NCBI GenBank assembly: GCA_027052485.1
Contig: JALUFA010000045.1
Coordinates: 1-5,213 of the forward strand
Reading direction: 5' to 3'
DNA: 5,213 nt
Source of the DNA: Hydrogenothermaceae bacterium
Lineage (GTDB): Bacteria; Aquificota; Aquificia; Aquificales; Hydrogenothermaceae
The translations under genes were made by a program, and so were the position numbers. Under the pieces are notes generated by a model, which saw only the letters and a program-made list of their open reading frames with translations, was not told where the DNA came from and ran no database searches. Below are positions 1-4,932 of the stretch, piece after piece (position 1 is the first letter of the stretch; every line of letters starts with the position of its first letter).

Positions 1-148
1 GTATACAGGGAAAGAGGGATTTTTCCCAGTTCAGGGCTTTTCCGTTGCAGCTGGCAAGTATGCGGCGTGTATCATGGGAAATTACGGAGTTTTTGTAGAG
101 CTAGATAAAGCAGACTTTGACAAAATTTTTGAAGCTTTAGCACCATAA
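1..148 (+). CDS. DUF2173-like small protein, 3' end only
   Basis: The gene enters from the left edge; the first whole codon is at position 2 and the TAA stop is at 146-148, leaving 48 residues. The visible part aligns with the C-terminal half of the complete protein at 173-499: both have a Tyr-Thr start, a Pro and Gly in the middle, then KYxxCxxGNxGVFV, then a short helix ending FxAL. I count about 19 identities over roughly 47 aligned positions, with a two-residue gap. It is therefore a tandem paralogue, diverged but probably of the same fold. The shared cysteine (codon 68-70) sits in the strand before the conserved GN. The family has no assigned biochemical function that I know of; the strand/helix pattern resembles Roadblock/LC7 proteins. 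The next gene starts 24 bases later, so the two are very likely co-transcribed. The N-terminus and promoter lie outside the window. Confidence 0.85.
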   Translation, partial: YTGKEGFFPVQGFSVAAGKYAACIMGNYGVFVELDKADFDKIFEALAP

Positions 149-172
149 AAAAATTAAAGGGAGGTATTAAAA

Positions 173-499
173 ATGGCTGACTTAAAAAAACTTTTAGGAA
201 TAAAAGGTGTGTTCGCAGCCGGAGAGTTTGACGACAACGGAAATCTTGTTGCCTTTGAAGGAGATATTACTGAGGAAGAAGCGGCAATGGCTGCTAAAAT
301 GTGCTGGGCTAACAACGCACTTGCAACAATGCAGACAGAGGGATATACAGCCTTTTCAGGGCAAGAATGGGTACCACTGAAAGGTTGGGCTCTTTCGGGA
401 CCAAAGTACTCGGTATGTGTGGCTGGAAACGTTGGTGTTTTTGTTAAAAATGGAGAAGCTTCTTTTAACGAAGTTTTTCAAGCTTTACTTTCAGGATAA
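173..499 (+). CDS. DUF2173-like (Roadblock/LC7-like) small protein
   Basis: This is a 108-residue soluble protein with no signal peptide or membrane segment. The ATG follows a strong ribosome site, AAAGGGAGGT at 156-165, seven bases upstream, which fixes the start. Residues 1-30 (LLGIKGVFAAGEFDDNGNLV) read as the first strands of a Roadblock/profilin-like fold: a short helix, a hydrophobic strand, an Asp-Asn-Gly turn and a second strand. Residues 33-56 form a long Ala/Met-rich helix with Cys44 and Trp45. Residues 58-91 are strands containing KYSVCVAGNVGVFV (Cys82). Residues 96-106 form a last helix. I recognise it as a DUF2173-type protein by overall pattern; no enzymatic motif is visible. 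Small Roadblock proteins elsewhere act as dimeric partners of GTPases or as scaffolds, but no GTPase gene is visible here. It is the second copy of a tandem pair and is followed by a terminator-like hairpin. Confidence 0.9.
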   Translation: MADLKKLLGIKGVFAAGEFDDNGNLVAFEGDITEEEAAMAAKMCWANNALATMQTEGYTAFSGQEWVPLKGWALSGPKYSVCVAGNVGVFVKNGEASFNEVFQALLSG

Positions 500-505
500 A
501 ACTTT

Positions 506-528
506 AGGGGCAAAAAGCCCCTTTTATT
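506..528 (+). terminator. Terminator-like hairpin between DUF2173 and SCP2 genes
   Basis: A perfect 6-bp stem, AGGGGC (506-511) with GCCCCT (517-522), closes an AAAAA loop. It runs directly into TTTTATT (522-528). It starts seven bases after the DUF2173 stop codon, so the position and shape fit an intrinsic terminator. The stem is short and the U-run is interrupted, so termination may be partial. Partial termination would lower expression of the SCP2 protein and activator relative to the DUF2173 proteins. The right arm overlaps an alternative hairpin at 520-534. Confidence 0.6.
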
Positions 529-534
529 AAAAGG
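520..534 (+). promoter_or_regulatory. Alternative hairpin covering the SCP2 ribosome site
   Basis: CCTTTT (520-525) can pair with AAAAGG (529-534) around the three-base loop ATT. The right arm holds the first GG of the SCP2 ribosome site, GGAGGGAGG at 533-541. The left arm reuses bases of the right arm of the terminator-like stem, so both structures cannot form together. The helix is weak (two GC and four AU pairs), especially for a thermophile. The pairing is seen directly; a regulatory role is inference. Confidence 0.3.
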
Positions 535-544
535 AGGGAGGAAA

Positions 545-928
545 ATGGCAAAATTTTTGTCTGAGGAGTGGATTAAAGAGTACGCAAAAATCTGGAATAA
601 TAATGAAGATTTAAAAAATGACTTGAAAAAGTTTTCAGCAACTATTAAGTATTATATAGAGGGAGAAAGCCAACCCCCTGTATACATAAAAGTAGAAAAG
701 GGAGAGGTAGTAGAGGCAGGATTAGCCCCAGAAGGAAAGTATAACTTTGAGATGTGGGCTACTAAAGATAACTGGAAAACATTAGCTACTGGGGGAATGG
801 GACCAAAAGCTGCAATGCTTACAAAAAAGCTAAACTTTAAAGGCTCAATGATTACAGCTATGAAATTTATGGCTCCGTTTGAAAAGAGTTTAAAACTAAT
901 GGGGGAAGTTCCGACAACTTGGGATTAA
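545..928 (+). CDS. Stand-alone SCP2 sterol/lipid-binding domain protein
   Basis: This 127-residue cytoplasmic protein is one SCP2-type domain. An N-terminal helical segment (about 5-30) leads into strands at 31-38 and 45-51 (PPVYIKVEKGEVVEAG), then the family-typical YNFEMWATKDNWKTLATG stretch (66-83). A helical part with GPKAAMLTKKLNFKGSM (86-102) follows, and an amphipathic, Met-rich C-terminal helix (103-120) normally lines the hydrophobic tunnel. SCP2 domains bind sterols, fatty acids or acyl-CoAs; bacterial single-domain members have mostly unknown ligands, and I cannot name the ligand here. Start: the ATG is preceded by GGAGGGAGG at 533-541. The stop codon is one base before the ATG of the sigma-54 activator, so translation of the two is probably coupled. 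A terminator-like hairpin sits upstream. The family call rests on pattern recognition of the whole chain, without an alignment. Confidence 0.82.
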   Translation: MAKFLSEEWIKEYAKIWNNNEDLKNDLKKFSATIKYYIEGESQPPVYIKVEKGEVVEAGLAPEGKYNFEMWATKDNWKTLATGGMGPKAAMLTKKLNFKGSMITAMKFMAPFEKSLKLMGEVPTTWD

Positions 929-929
929 A

Positions 930-2537
930 ATGCTCTACCTAAAAATTTTAGATAACTTACAGTCTGGAATTTTATTTATTGATAAGAACAAAAAAGTTAA
1001 GTATATGAACCGAGCAGCTAAACACCTGTTTGGAGACAAGGTAGGTGGTGGTTGCTCCGGTATCTTTTCTATATGTAAAGCATGCCCTTTTGAAAACCTA
1101 AAGAAAAAGCCACAGGTACTACAAAACTTCGACGTGAAAGTTGCATGTTGTGAAAAAACAGTTTGCCATAGTATCACCCCCGTATATGAGAACGGCGAGT
1201 TTTTAGGAGTTATAGAAGAGTTTAGAGATGCTACACAGCTTATTAACAACTTTTATGAGCTAAAAAAACAGAAAGAATTTACAGACACGATTTTAAACTC
1301 TGTTGTAGATGGTATCTTAGTGGTAGATGAAAATGGCGTGATACTTCACTACAACGAAAGTGCAAAGGAAGTTATCTGTAGAGAGATTGATGACATTGCC
1401 GGAATGGATATAGAAACTGTTTTGGGAGTTTCATTAGAAAGTTTGCCACCTAACGATGTAAGGGAGGATGTCCATATAGAAACTCCAGCGATAGGAAAAA
1501 CAAAAGCCTCCGTAATGAAAACCCCTCTAAAAGATGGAGAAGGATATCTTATCTCTTTCCATATACTCCCTGAGTGCTTAATCTCTAACGGCGATACAAA
1601 GGGGCGGATGATTTCCAAAAATCCAAAATTCCTTTCCATTATAGAAATGGCAAAGACGGTAGCAGACACAACAGCGTCTATCCTAATAGAAGGAGAAACA
1701 GGTACCGGAAAATCAAAACTGGCCCAGTGGATACACAACCTATCATCACGGAGAACAAAACCTTTTATAAAAATAAACTGTGCGGCTATTCCTGAAACAC
1801 TACTGGAAAGTGAACTTTTTGGTTATGTAAAGGGAGCATTTACAGGGGCAAATAAAGACAAACCGGGGAAGGTTGAGCTTGCAGAAGGAGGAACCCTTTT
1901 CCTAGATGAAATCGGGGATATGCCAGTATACCTTCAGTCTAAGCTTCTCCATCTAATACAAGAAAAAGAGTTTGAAAGACTTGGAGATGTAAAAACCAGA
2001 AAAGCAAACATCCGTATTATCGCCGCAACCAATAAAGACCTTAAACAACTCATAAAAGAAGGAAAGTTTAGAGAAGACCTTTACTATCGGCTCAAGGTCA
2101 TTTCTTTAAATATACCTGCGTTAAGAGAACGAAAGGAAGATATCCCTTACCTGATAGATTACTTTATAGAAAAGTACTCAAAAACTCACAATCGGAAGAT
2201 AACAAGTATCTCCCCTGAGGCTATAAAGATACTTATAGACTATGACTATCCGGGAAACATCAGGGAGCTGGAAAACATTATAGAAAGGGCGGTTATCATC
2301 TGTGATAAAGACCAGATACAACCTATCCACCTACCAGAAGAGCTAAAAGAAAAGGTTAAATCTGAAAGGGTATTTTACGAGGAGAAAAGCTCTCTGGATA
2401 ACAATACCCTATCGGAGAGAGAACTTATTTTACAGGTTTTAAGGGAAACGAAGGGCAACAAAACCCTCGCCGCCAAAATTTTAGGAATGCATAGAACGAC
2501 CCTGTGGAGAAAGATAAAAGAGTATAACATCAACTAA
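930..2537 (+). CDS. Two-PAS sigma-54-dependent transcription activator
   Basis: This 535-residue bacterial enhancer-binding protein remodels sigma-54 RNA polymerase using ATP. PAS 1 spans about 1-107 and PAS 2 about 115-215. The AAA+ domain (about 225-455) has Walker A GETGTGKS (255-262), the sigma-54-contacting GAFTGA loop (302-307), Walker B GTLFLDE (321-327, Asp326/Glu327), arginine-finger region REDLYYRL with Arg381 and Arg387, and sensor II GNIREL (442-447). A Fis-type helix-turn-helix follows (about 494-533, GNKTLAAKILGMHRTTLWRK). All motor motifs look intact. There is no receiver domain, so it is not a classical NtrC-type phospho-acceptor; the PAS domains should be the sensors. PAS 1 carries Cys42, 49, 52, 73, 74 and 79, which suggests redox or metal sensing. 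The start has only a weak GGGA upstream and lies one base after the SCP2 stop, pointing to coupled translation. Its target promoters are not visible here. The stop overlaps the stop of the convergent gene. Confidence 0.95.
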   Translation: MLYLKILDNLQSGILFIDKNKKVKYMNRAAKHLFGDKVGGGCSGIFSICKACPFENLKKKPQVLQNFDVKVACCEKTVCHSITPVYENGEFLGVIEEFRDATQLINNFYELKKQKEFTDTILNSVVDGILVVDENGVILHYNESAKEVICREIDDIAGMDIETVLGVSLESLPPNDVREDVHIETPAIGKTKASVMKTPLKDGEGYLISFHILPECLISNGDTKGRMISKNPKFLSIIEMAKTVADTTASILIEGETGTGKSKLAQWIHNLSSRRTKPFIKINCAAIPETLLESELFGYVKGAFTGANKDKPGKVELAEGGTLFLDEIGDMPVYLQSKLLHLIQEKEFERLGDVKTRKANIRIIAATNKDLKQLIKEGKFREDLYYRLKVISLNIPALRERKEDIPYLIDYFIEKYSKTHNRKITSISPEAIKILIDYDYPGNIRELENIIERAVIICDKDQIQPIHLPEELKEKVKSERVFYEEKSSLDNNTLSERELILQVLRETKGNKTLAAKILGMHRTTLWRKIKEYNIN

Positions 2538-3490
2538 ACAACTCTATTCCTATCAATTCCCTCTAAAAAGGCTTTTATGTTTTCAACAATCTCATTTACA
2601 AGTCTCTGTCTTGCTTCTATGCTTGTCCAAGCTATGTGAGGGGTGATAAGCAGTTTTTCTTTATTTTTAATCTTTAAAAGCGGGTTGTTTTCATCTATAG
2701 GTTCCTTTTCTAAAACATCTAAACCTGCACCACCTATCAGGTTTTCGTCTAGTGCCTTTGCCAAGTCTTCTTCAACCACAATACCGCCTCTTCCAAGGTT
2801 TAACAGTATTGCGTTTTTCTTCATTAGTTTTAGCTGGTCGTATCCTATAAGTCCCTTTGTTTTTTCATTTAACGGTGCATGGATTGAAACAATATCACTT
2901 TCAGATAGTAGCTGTTCTAAGGATTTTCTAGGGTACTTTTCTTTTCTATCAATTCCTGATGTTGAGTAGTATGAAACCTTAGCTCCAAAGCTCTCTGCAA
3001 CCTCTGCAATCCTTCTGCCTATAGTTCCAAGGCCTATAATACCCCACTTTTTCCCATGGATTTCCCAGAAAGGTTTCCCTAGATGTGTAAAAATATCGCT
3101 TTTGCTGTACTCTCCAGACTTAACGTACTTATCGTAGTACCGTAGATGCTCCAGTAGGTAAAAGAGCATTGCAAATGTGTGTTGTACTACGCTTTCGGTA
3201 GAGTATCCGGCTACGTTTCTTACCTGTATTCCTTTTTCCTTGGCGTACTGTATATCAACGTTATTTACTCCTGTTGCAGCTACAGCTATCAGCTTTAAGT
3301 TTGGTGCGTTATCAATCACGTTTTTATCTATTACTACCTTGTTTGTGATAATAATATCCTTATCCTTTACCCTATCTATAACTTTTTCCGGAGGGGTGGT
3401 TTCATATATTTCAACCTCTCCAAACTGGTTTAATCCTGATAAGTCAACATCACTTCCAAGGGTCTTTGCATCAAGAACTGCTATTTTCAT
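2534..3490 (-). CDS. D-2-hydroxyacid dehydrogenase, hydroxypyruvate reductase type
   Basis: This 318-residue protein has the usual length for NAD(P)-dependent D-isomer 2-hydroxyacid dehydrogenases, which interconvert 2-oxoacids and D-2-hydroxyacids. The substrate domain is split (about 1-98 and 290-318) around a Rossmann domain with GLGTIG (153-158). Catalytic residues fit the family: Arg234 in NLGRGG, Glu263 in LEKEP and His285 in TPHIAW. Trp288 in HIAW is common in glycerate dehydrogenase/hydroxypyruvate reductase-like members, so hydroxypyruvate or glyoxylate is my best guess; the substrate is not proven. After the second Rossmann strand the chain reads SYYSTSG, without the acidic residue typical of strict NAD users, so NADP use is possible. 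There is no C-terminal ACT domain, which argues against a typical regulated SerA. ATG is preceded by GGAG seven bases upstream. It lies 12 bases after the 78-residue gene, the last of the bioF operon. Confidence 0.92.
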   Translation of the reverse strand: MKIAVLDAKTLGSDVDLSGLNQFGEVEIYETTPPEKVIDRVKDKDIIITNKVVIDKNVIDNAPNLKLIAVAATGVNNVDIQYAKEKGIQVRNVAGYSTESVVQHTFAMLFYLLEHLRYYDKYVKSGEYSKSDIFTHLGKPFWEIHGKKWGIIGLGTIGRRIAEVAESFGAKVSYYSTSGIDRKEKYPRKSLEQLLSESDIVSIHAPLNEKTKGLIGYDQLKLMKKNAILLNLGRGGIVVEEDLAKALDENLIGGAGLDVLEKEPIDENNPLLKIKNKEKLLITPHIAWTSIEARQRLVNEIVENIKAFLEGIDRNRVV

Positions 3491-3502
3491 TCTTCTACTC
3501 CA

Positions 3503-3739
3503 TTAACTTTTTTTATACATCTCTTCAAGAAATAACACTTCAAGCTGATTTTTCATTCTTTTGAGTGAGTTTACAAAGTATCTGTGGGATGCCTTTTGTA
3601 TATCTTCTAAGCTACCTTCAAAAACTTCCTTTTCCCCATCTTTTACAACAGTAAGAATATAAGTGTCTCTGTCTGTATCATACTCTAGAGTTATCTCAAT
3701 TCCGTAGTTTGTTGAGATTTTTTCTATAAGTTTTCTCAT
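3503..3739 (-). CDS. 78-residue protein of unknown function
   Basis: I do not recognise this family. The protein is short, highly charged and lacks cysteines, a signal peptide or membrane segments. Pattern reading suggests an N-terminal helix (about 1-10), three strands (13-20, 26-33, 37-41) linked by Asp-rich and Gly turns, and a long amphipathic C-terminal helix (about 43-75) that could mediate dimerisation or partner binding. It is likely real: ATG overlaps the bioF stop in ATGA, an AAGGTG ribosome site lies about six bases upstream, and the dehydrogenase follows after 12 bases. Translation is probably coupled to bioF. Being placed between bioF and a dehydrogenase does not itself define a role in biotin synthesis. 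Confidence 0.8.
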   Translation of the reverse strand: MRKLIEKISTNYGIEITLEYDTDRDTYILTVVKDGEKEVFEGSLEDIQKASHRYFVNSLKRMKNQLEVLFLEEMYKKS

Positions 3740-4869
3740 GTCGCACCTTTAAGCTTTTTAAAGGTTTGTAGTAGATAATCTATATCTATTTTACTATGGT
3801 TGTAGTTTACCGTTATCCTTAGGCGGCTTGTACCCTGTGGAACAGTTGGAGGTCTTATTGCCTGTATAAAAATTTTATGCCTTAGTAGAAAGTCCCTGTA
3901 CTCTAAAGCTTTTTTTGCGCTACCTGTTATTAAACTGATTATAGGAGTTCCAAAGTGTTTGACGTTAAATCCCATATCTTTGAGGTTTTCAGCCACGTAG
4001 GTTGCTTTTTCTATAGTCTCTTTGCCCCTATGGGGCTCTTTTTGTATGATTTTCAGATTTTCAAGGGAGATGAAGTTTTGTACCGGTGATAATCCCGTTG
4101 TAAAGATTGCTGTTCGCATTGTGTTTTCTAAGTACTCTACTAGCAGTTTTGAACCGCAGATAAATGCTCCATAGCTACCGACAGCTTTTGATAAGGTTCC
4201 CATCTGGATTATATGGTTTGTTGGTTTTATACCAAAGTGAAACAGTGTTCCCCTTCCTTCTCCGAGTACCCCTGTTCCATGGGCGTCATCAATGATAAGT
4301 ATGGCATCGTATCTTTCCGCTAGTGCCAGTAATTTATCAATCGGGGCAATATCTCCCTCCATACTAAAAACGCCATCGGTGATTATAAAAACGTTTCCTT
4401 CTGGTTTTACTGATTTTAGCTTTTGTTCTAAATCTTCAATGTCATTGTGTTTATAAATAACCTTTTCTGCCTTGGATAGTCTTATACCATCTATTATTGA
4501 GGCGTGATTTAGCTCATCGCTAAAGATAATATCTTTTTCAGTTGTTATTGCAGAGATTAAGCTAACATTTGCAAGGTATCCAGACCCAACAACGATACAA
4601 CTTTCAGTTTGCTTAAAGTCTGCTAAGAACTCCTCTAACTCTTTTTGGATATGATGGTAGCCACTCACATGGGTGGACGCACCACTTCCAAGTGAAAGGT
4701 TGTTTATGTTTTGGCATAGCCTTTCTTTTGTGTAAGGATTGTCTTTTAACCCTAGGTAATCATTTGAAGAAAAATTGATAACGTCTTTATCTATTATTAT
4801 TCTCTTTCTGTATAGGTCAGATTCTTTAATCTCTTTCAGTTTATACTTTAAAAAGTTTTTAAACTTCAT
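3736..4869 (-). CDS. bioF: 8-amino-7-oxononanoate synthase (KAPA synthase)
   Basis: This PLP enzyme of the alpha-oxoamine synthase family condenses pimeloyl-CoA or pimeloyl-ACP with L-alanine to give 8-amino-7-oxononanoate, the first step of biotin ring assembly. Numbered from the chosen start (377 residues, close to the usual ~384), it shows NFSSNDYLGL (32-41), GSGASTHVSGYH (61-72), DELNHAS with His122 that stacks on PLP, DDAHGTG (Asp194, His197), GTLSKAVGSYG with Schiff-base Lys228, and RPPTVPQGTSRLRIT (339-353). The frame stays open up to a TTG at 4914, but I chose ATG at 4869: it has AGGAAA just upstream, the protein then begins like other BioF enzymes, and the predicted -10 box lies between the two candidates. 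2-Amino-3-ketobutyrate CoA ligase is the main alternative; overall resemblance and length favour BioF. It is the first gene of a three-gene operon. Confidence 0.93.
   Translation of the reverse strand: MKFKNFLKYKLKEIKESDLYRKRIIIDKDVINFSSNDYLGLKDNPYTKERLCQNINNLSLGSGASTHVSGYHHIQKELEEFLADFKQTESCIVVGSGYLANVSLISAITTEKDIIFSDELNHASIIDGIRLSKAEKVIYKHNDIEDLEQKLKSVKPEGNVFIITDGVFSMEGDIAPIDKLLALAERYDAILIIDDAHGTGVLGEGRGTLFHFGIKPTNHIIQMGTLSKAVGSYGAFICGSKLLVEYLENTMRTAIFTTGLSPVQNFISLENLKIIQKEPHRGKETIEKATYVAENLKDMGFNVKHFGTPIISLITGSAKKALEYRDFLLRHKIFIQAIRPPTVPQGTSRLRITVNYNHSKIDIDYLLQTFKKLKGAT
4024..4043 (+). terminator. Terminator-like hairpin inside bioF, antisense orientation
   Basis: On the plus strand, GCCCC (4024-4028) and GGGGC (4032-4036) form a perfect stem around TAT, followed by TCTTTTT (4037-4043). 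It resembles an intrinsic terminator for transcripts running antisense to bioF. On the bioF mRNA the same stem is preceded by A residues and has no U-run, so it would not stop bioF. It may simply be the consequence of the codons for Glu-Pro-His-Arg-Gly-Lys (bioF residues 278-283). Confidence 0.35.
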
Positions 4870-4873
4870 AAAG

Positions 4874-4879
4874 TTTCCT
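4874..4879 (-). promoter_or_regulatory. bioF ribosome binding site (decides the start)
   Basis: The minus strand reads AGGAAA here, with AGGA six bases before the ATG at 4869. No comparable purine block precedes the TTG at 4914; that flank reads CACCCCCTTAC. This supports the shorter BioF. Confidence 0.7.
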
Positions 4880-4880
4880 A

Positions 4881-4908
4881 TTGCAACATAGCTTTTGGTA
4901 TTTATTAT
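4881..4908 (+). promoter_or_regulatory. Predicted promoter of the membrane protein gene
   Basis: TTGCAA (4881-4886, 4 of 6 to consensus) and TATTAT (4903-4908, 5 of 6) are separated by 16 bases. Transcription would begin near 4915, giving a leader of about 18 bases that is nearly all ribosome site. The -10 box overlaps that of the bioF promoter on the other strand. Confidence 0.45.
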
Positions 4909-4931
4909 AAACAAGTAAGGGGGTGATACAA
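4904..4931 (-). promoter_or_regulatory. Predicted bioF operon promoter
   Basis: On the minus strand a perfect TATAAT (4909-4904) is preceded, 16 bases upstream, by TTGTAT (4931-4926; 3 of 6 to TTGACA). The start of transcription would fall near 4897, giving a leader of about 27 bases that includes the AGGAAA ribosome site. The -35 region lies under the ribosome site of the divergent gene. I see no clear BirA operator, but I could not search for one systematically. Confidence 0.5.
4916..4927 (+). promoter_or_regulatory. Near-perfect Shine-Dalgarno before a TTG start
   Basis: TAAGGGGGTGAT differs at one base from TAAGGAGGTGAT, the complement of the conserved 16S rRNA 3' end, and that base can still form a G-U pair. 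Its core is nine bases before TTG at 4933, which therefore is the likely start even though it is not ATG. Confidence 0.75.
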
Positions 4932-4932
4932 T

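Noticed and set aside
52..66. A sigma-54-like TGGCA with GG and GC ten bases apart, upstream of the second DUF2173 gene.
   Set aside because: The -12 part does not match TTGCA, and the bases encode conserved residues of the first DUF2173 gene.
443..469. Interrupted inverted repeat GTTAAAA ... TTTTAAC around AGAAGCTTCT.
   Set aside because: The two palindromes are not concentric, the helix would be weak, and it lies in coding DNA.
939..951. CTAAAA-A-TTTTAG palindrome just after the activator start codon, a possible operator.
   Set aside because: It is a short, pure AT-type palindrome expected often in this base composition, and no second copy was seen.
935..1738. Open frames on the minus strand at 935-1249 and 1349-1738.
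   Set aside because: They lie opposite the intact activator, have low-complexity Ser/Phe/Pro-rich translations and show no family resemblance.
2721..2744. Seven-base inverted repeat AAACCTG/CAGGTTT near the 3' end of the dehydrogenase, considered as a terminator for either strand.
   Set aside because: The loop is ten bases, the stem has few GC pairs and no proper U-run follows on either strand.
2643..3506. Open frames on the plus strand at 2643-2969 and 3177-3506.
   Set aside because: They are antisense to the intact dehydrogenase gene; their Ser/Phe-rich composition is that of a complement of a real gene.
4870..4914. A 15-residue N-terminal extension of BioF from TTG at 4914.
   Set aside because: No ribosome site precedes it, it lies upstream of the predicted -10 box, and the shorter form begins like typical BioF proteins.
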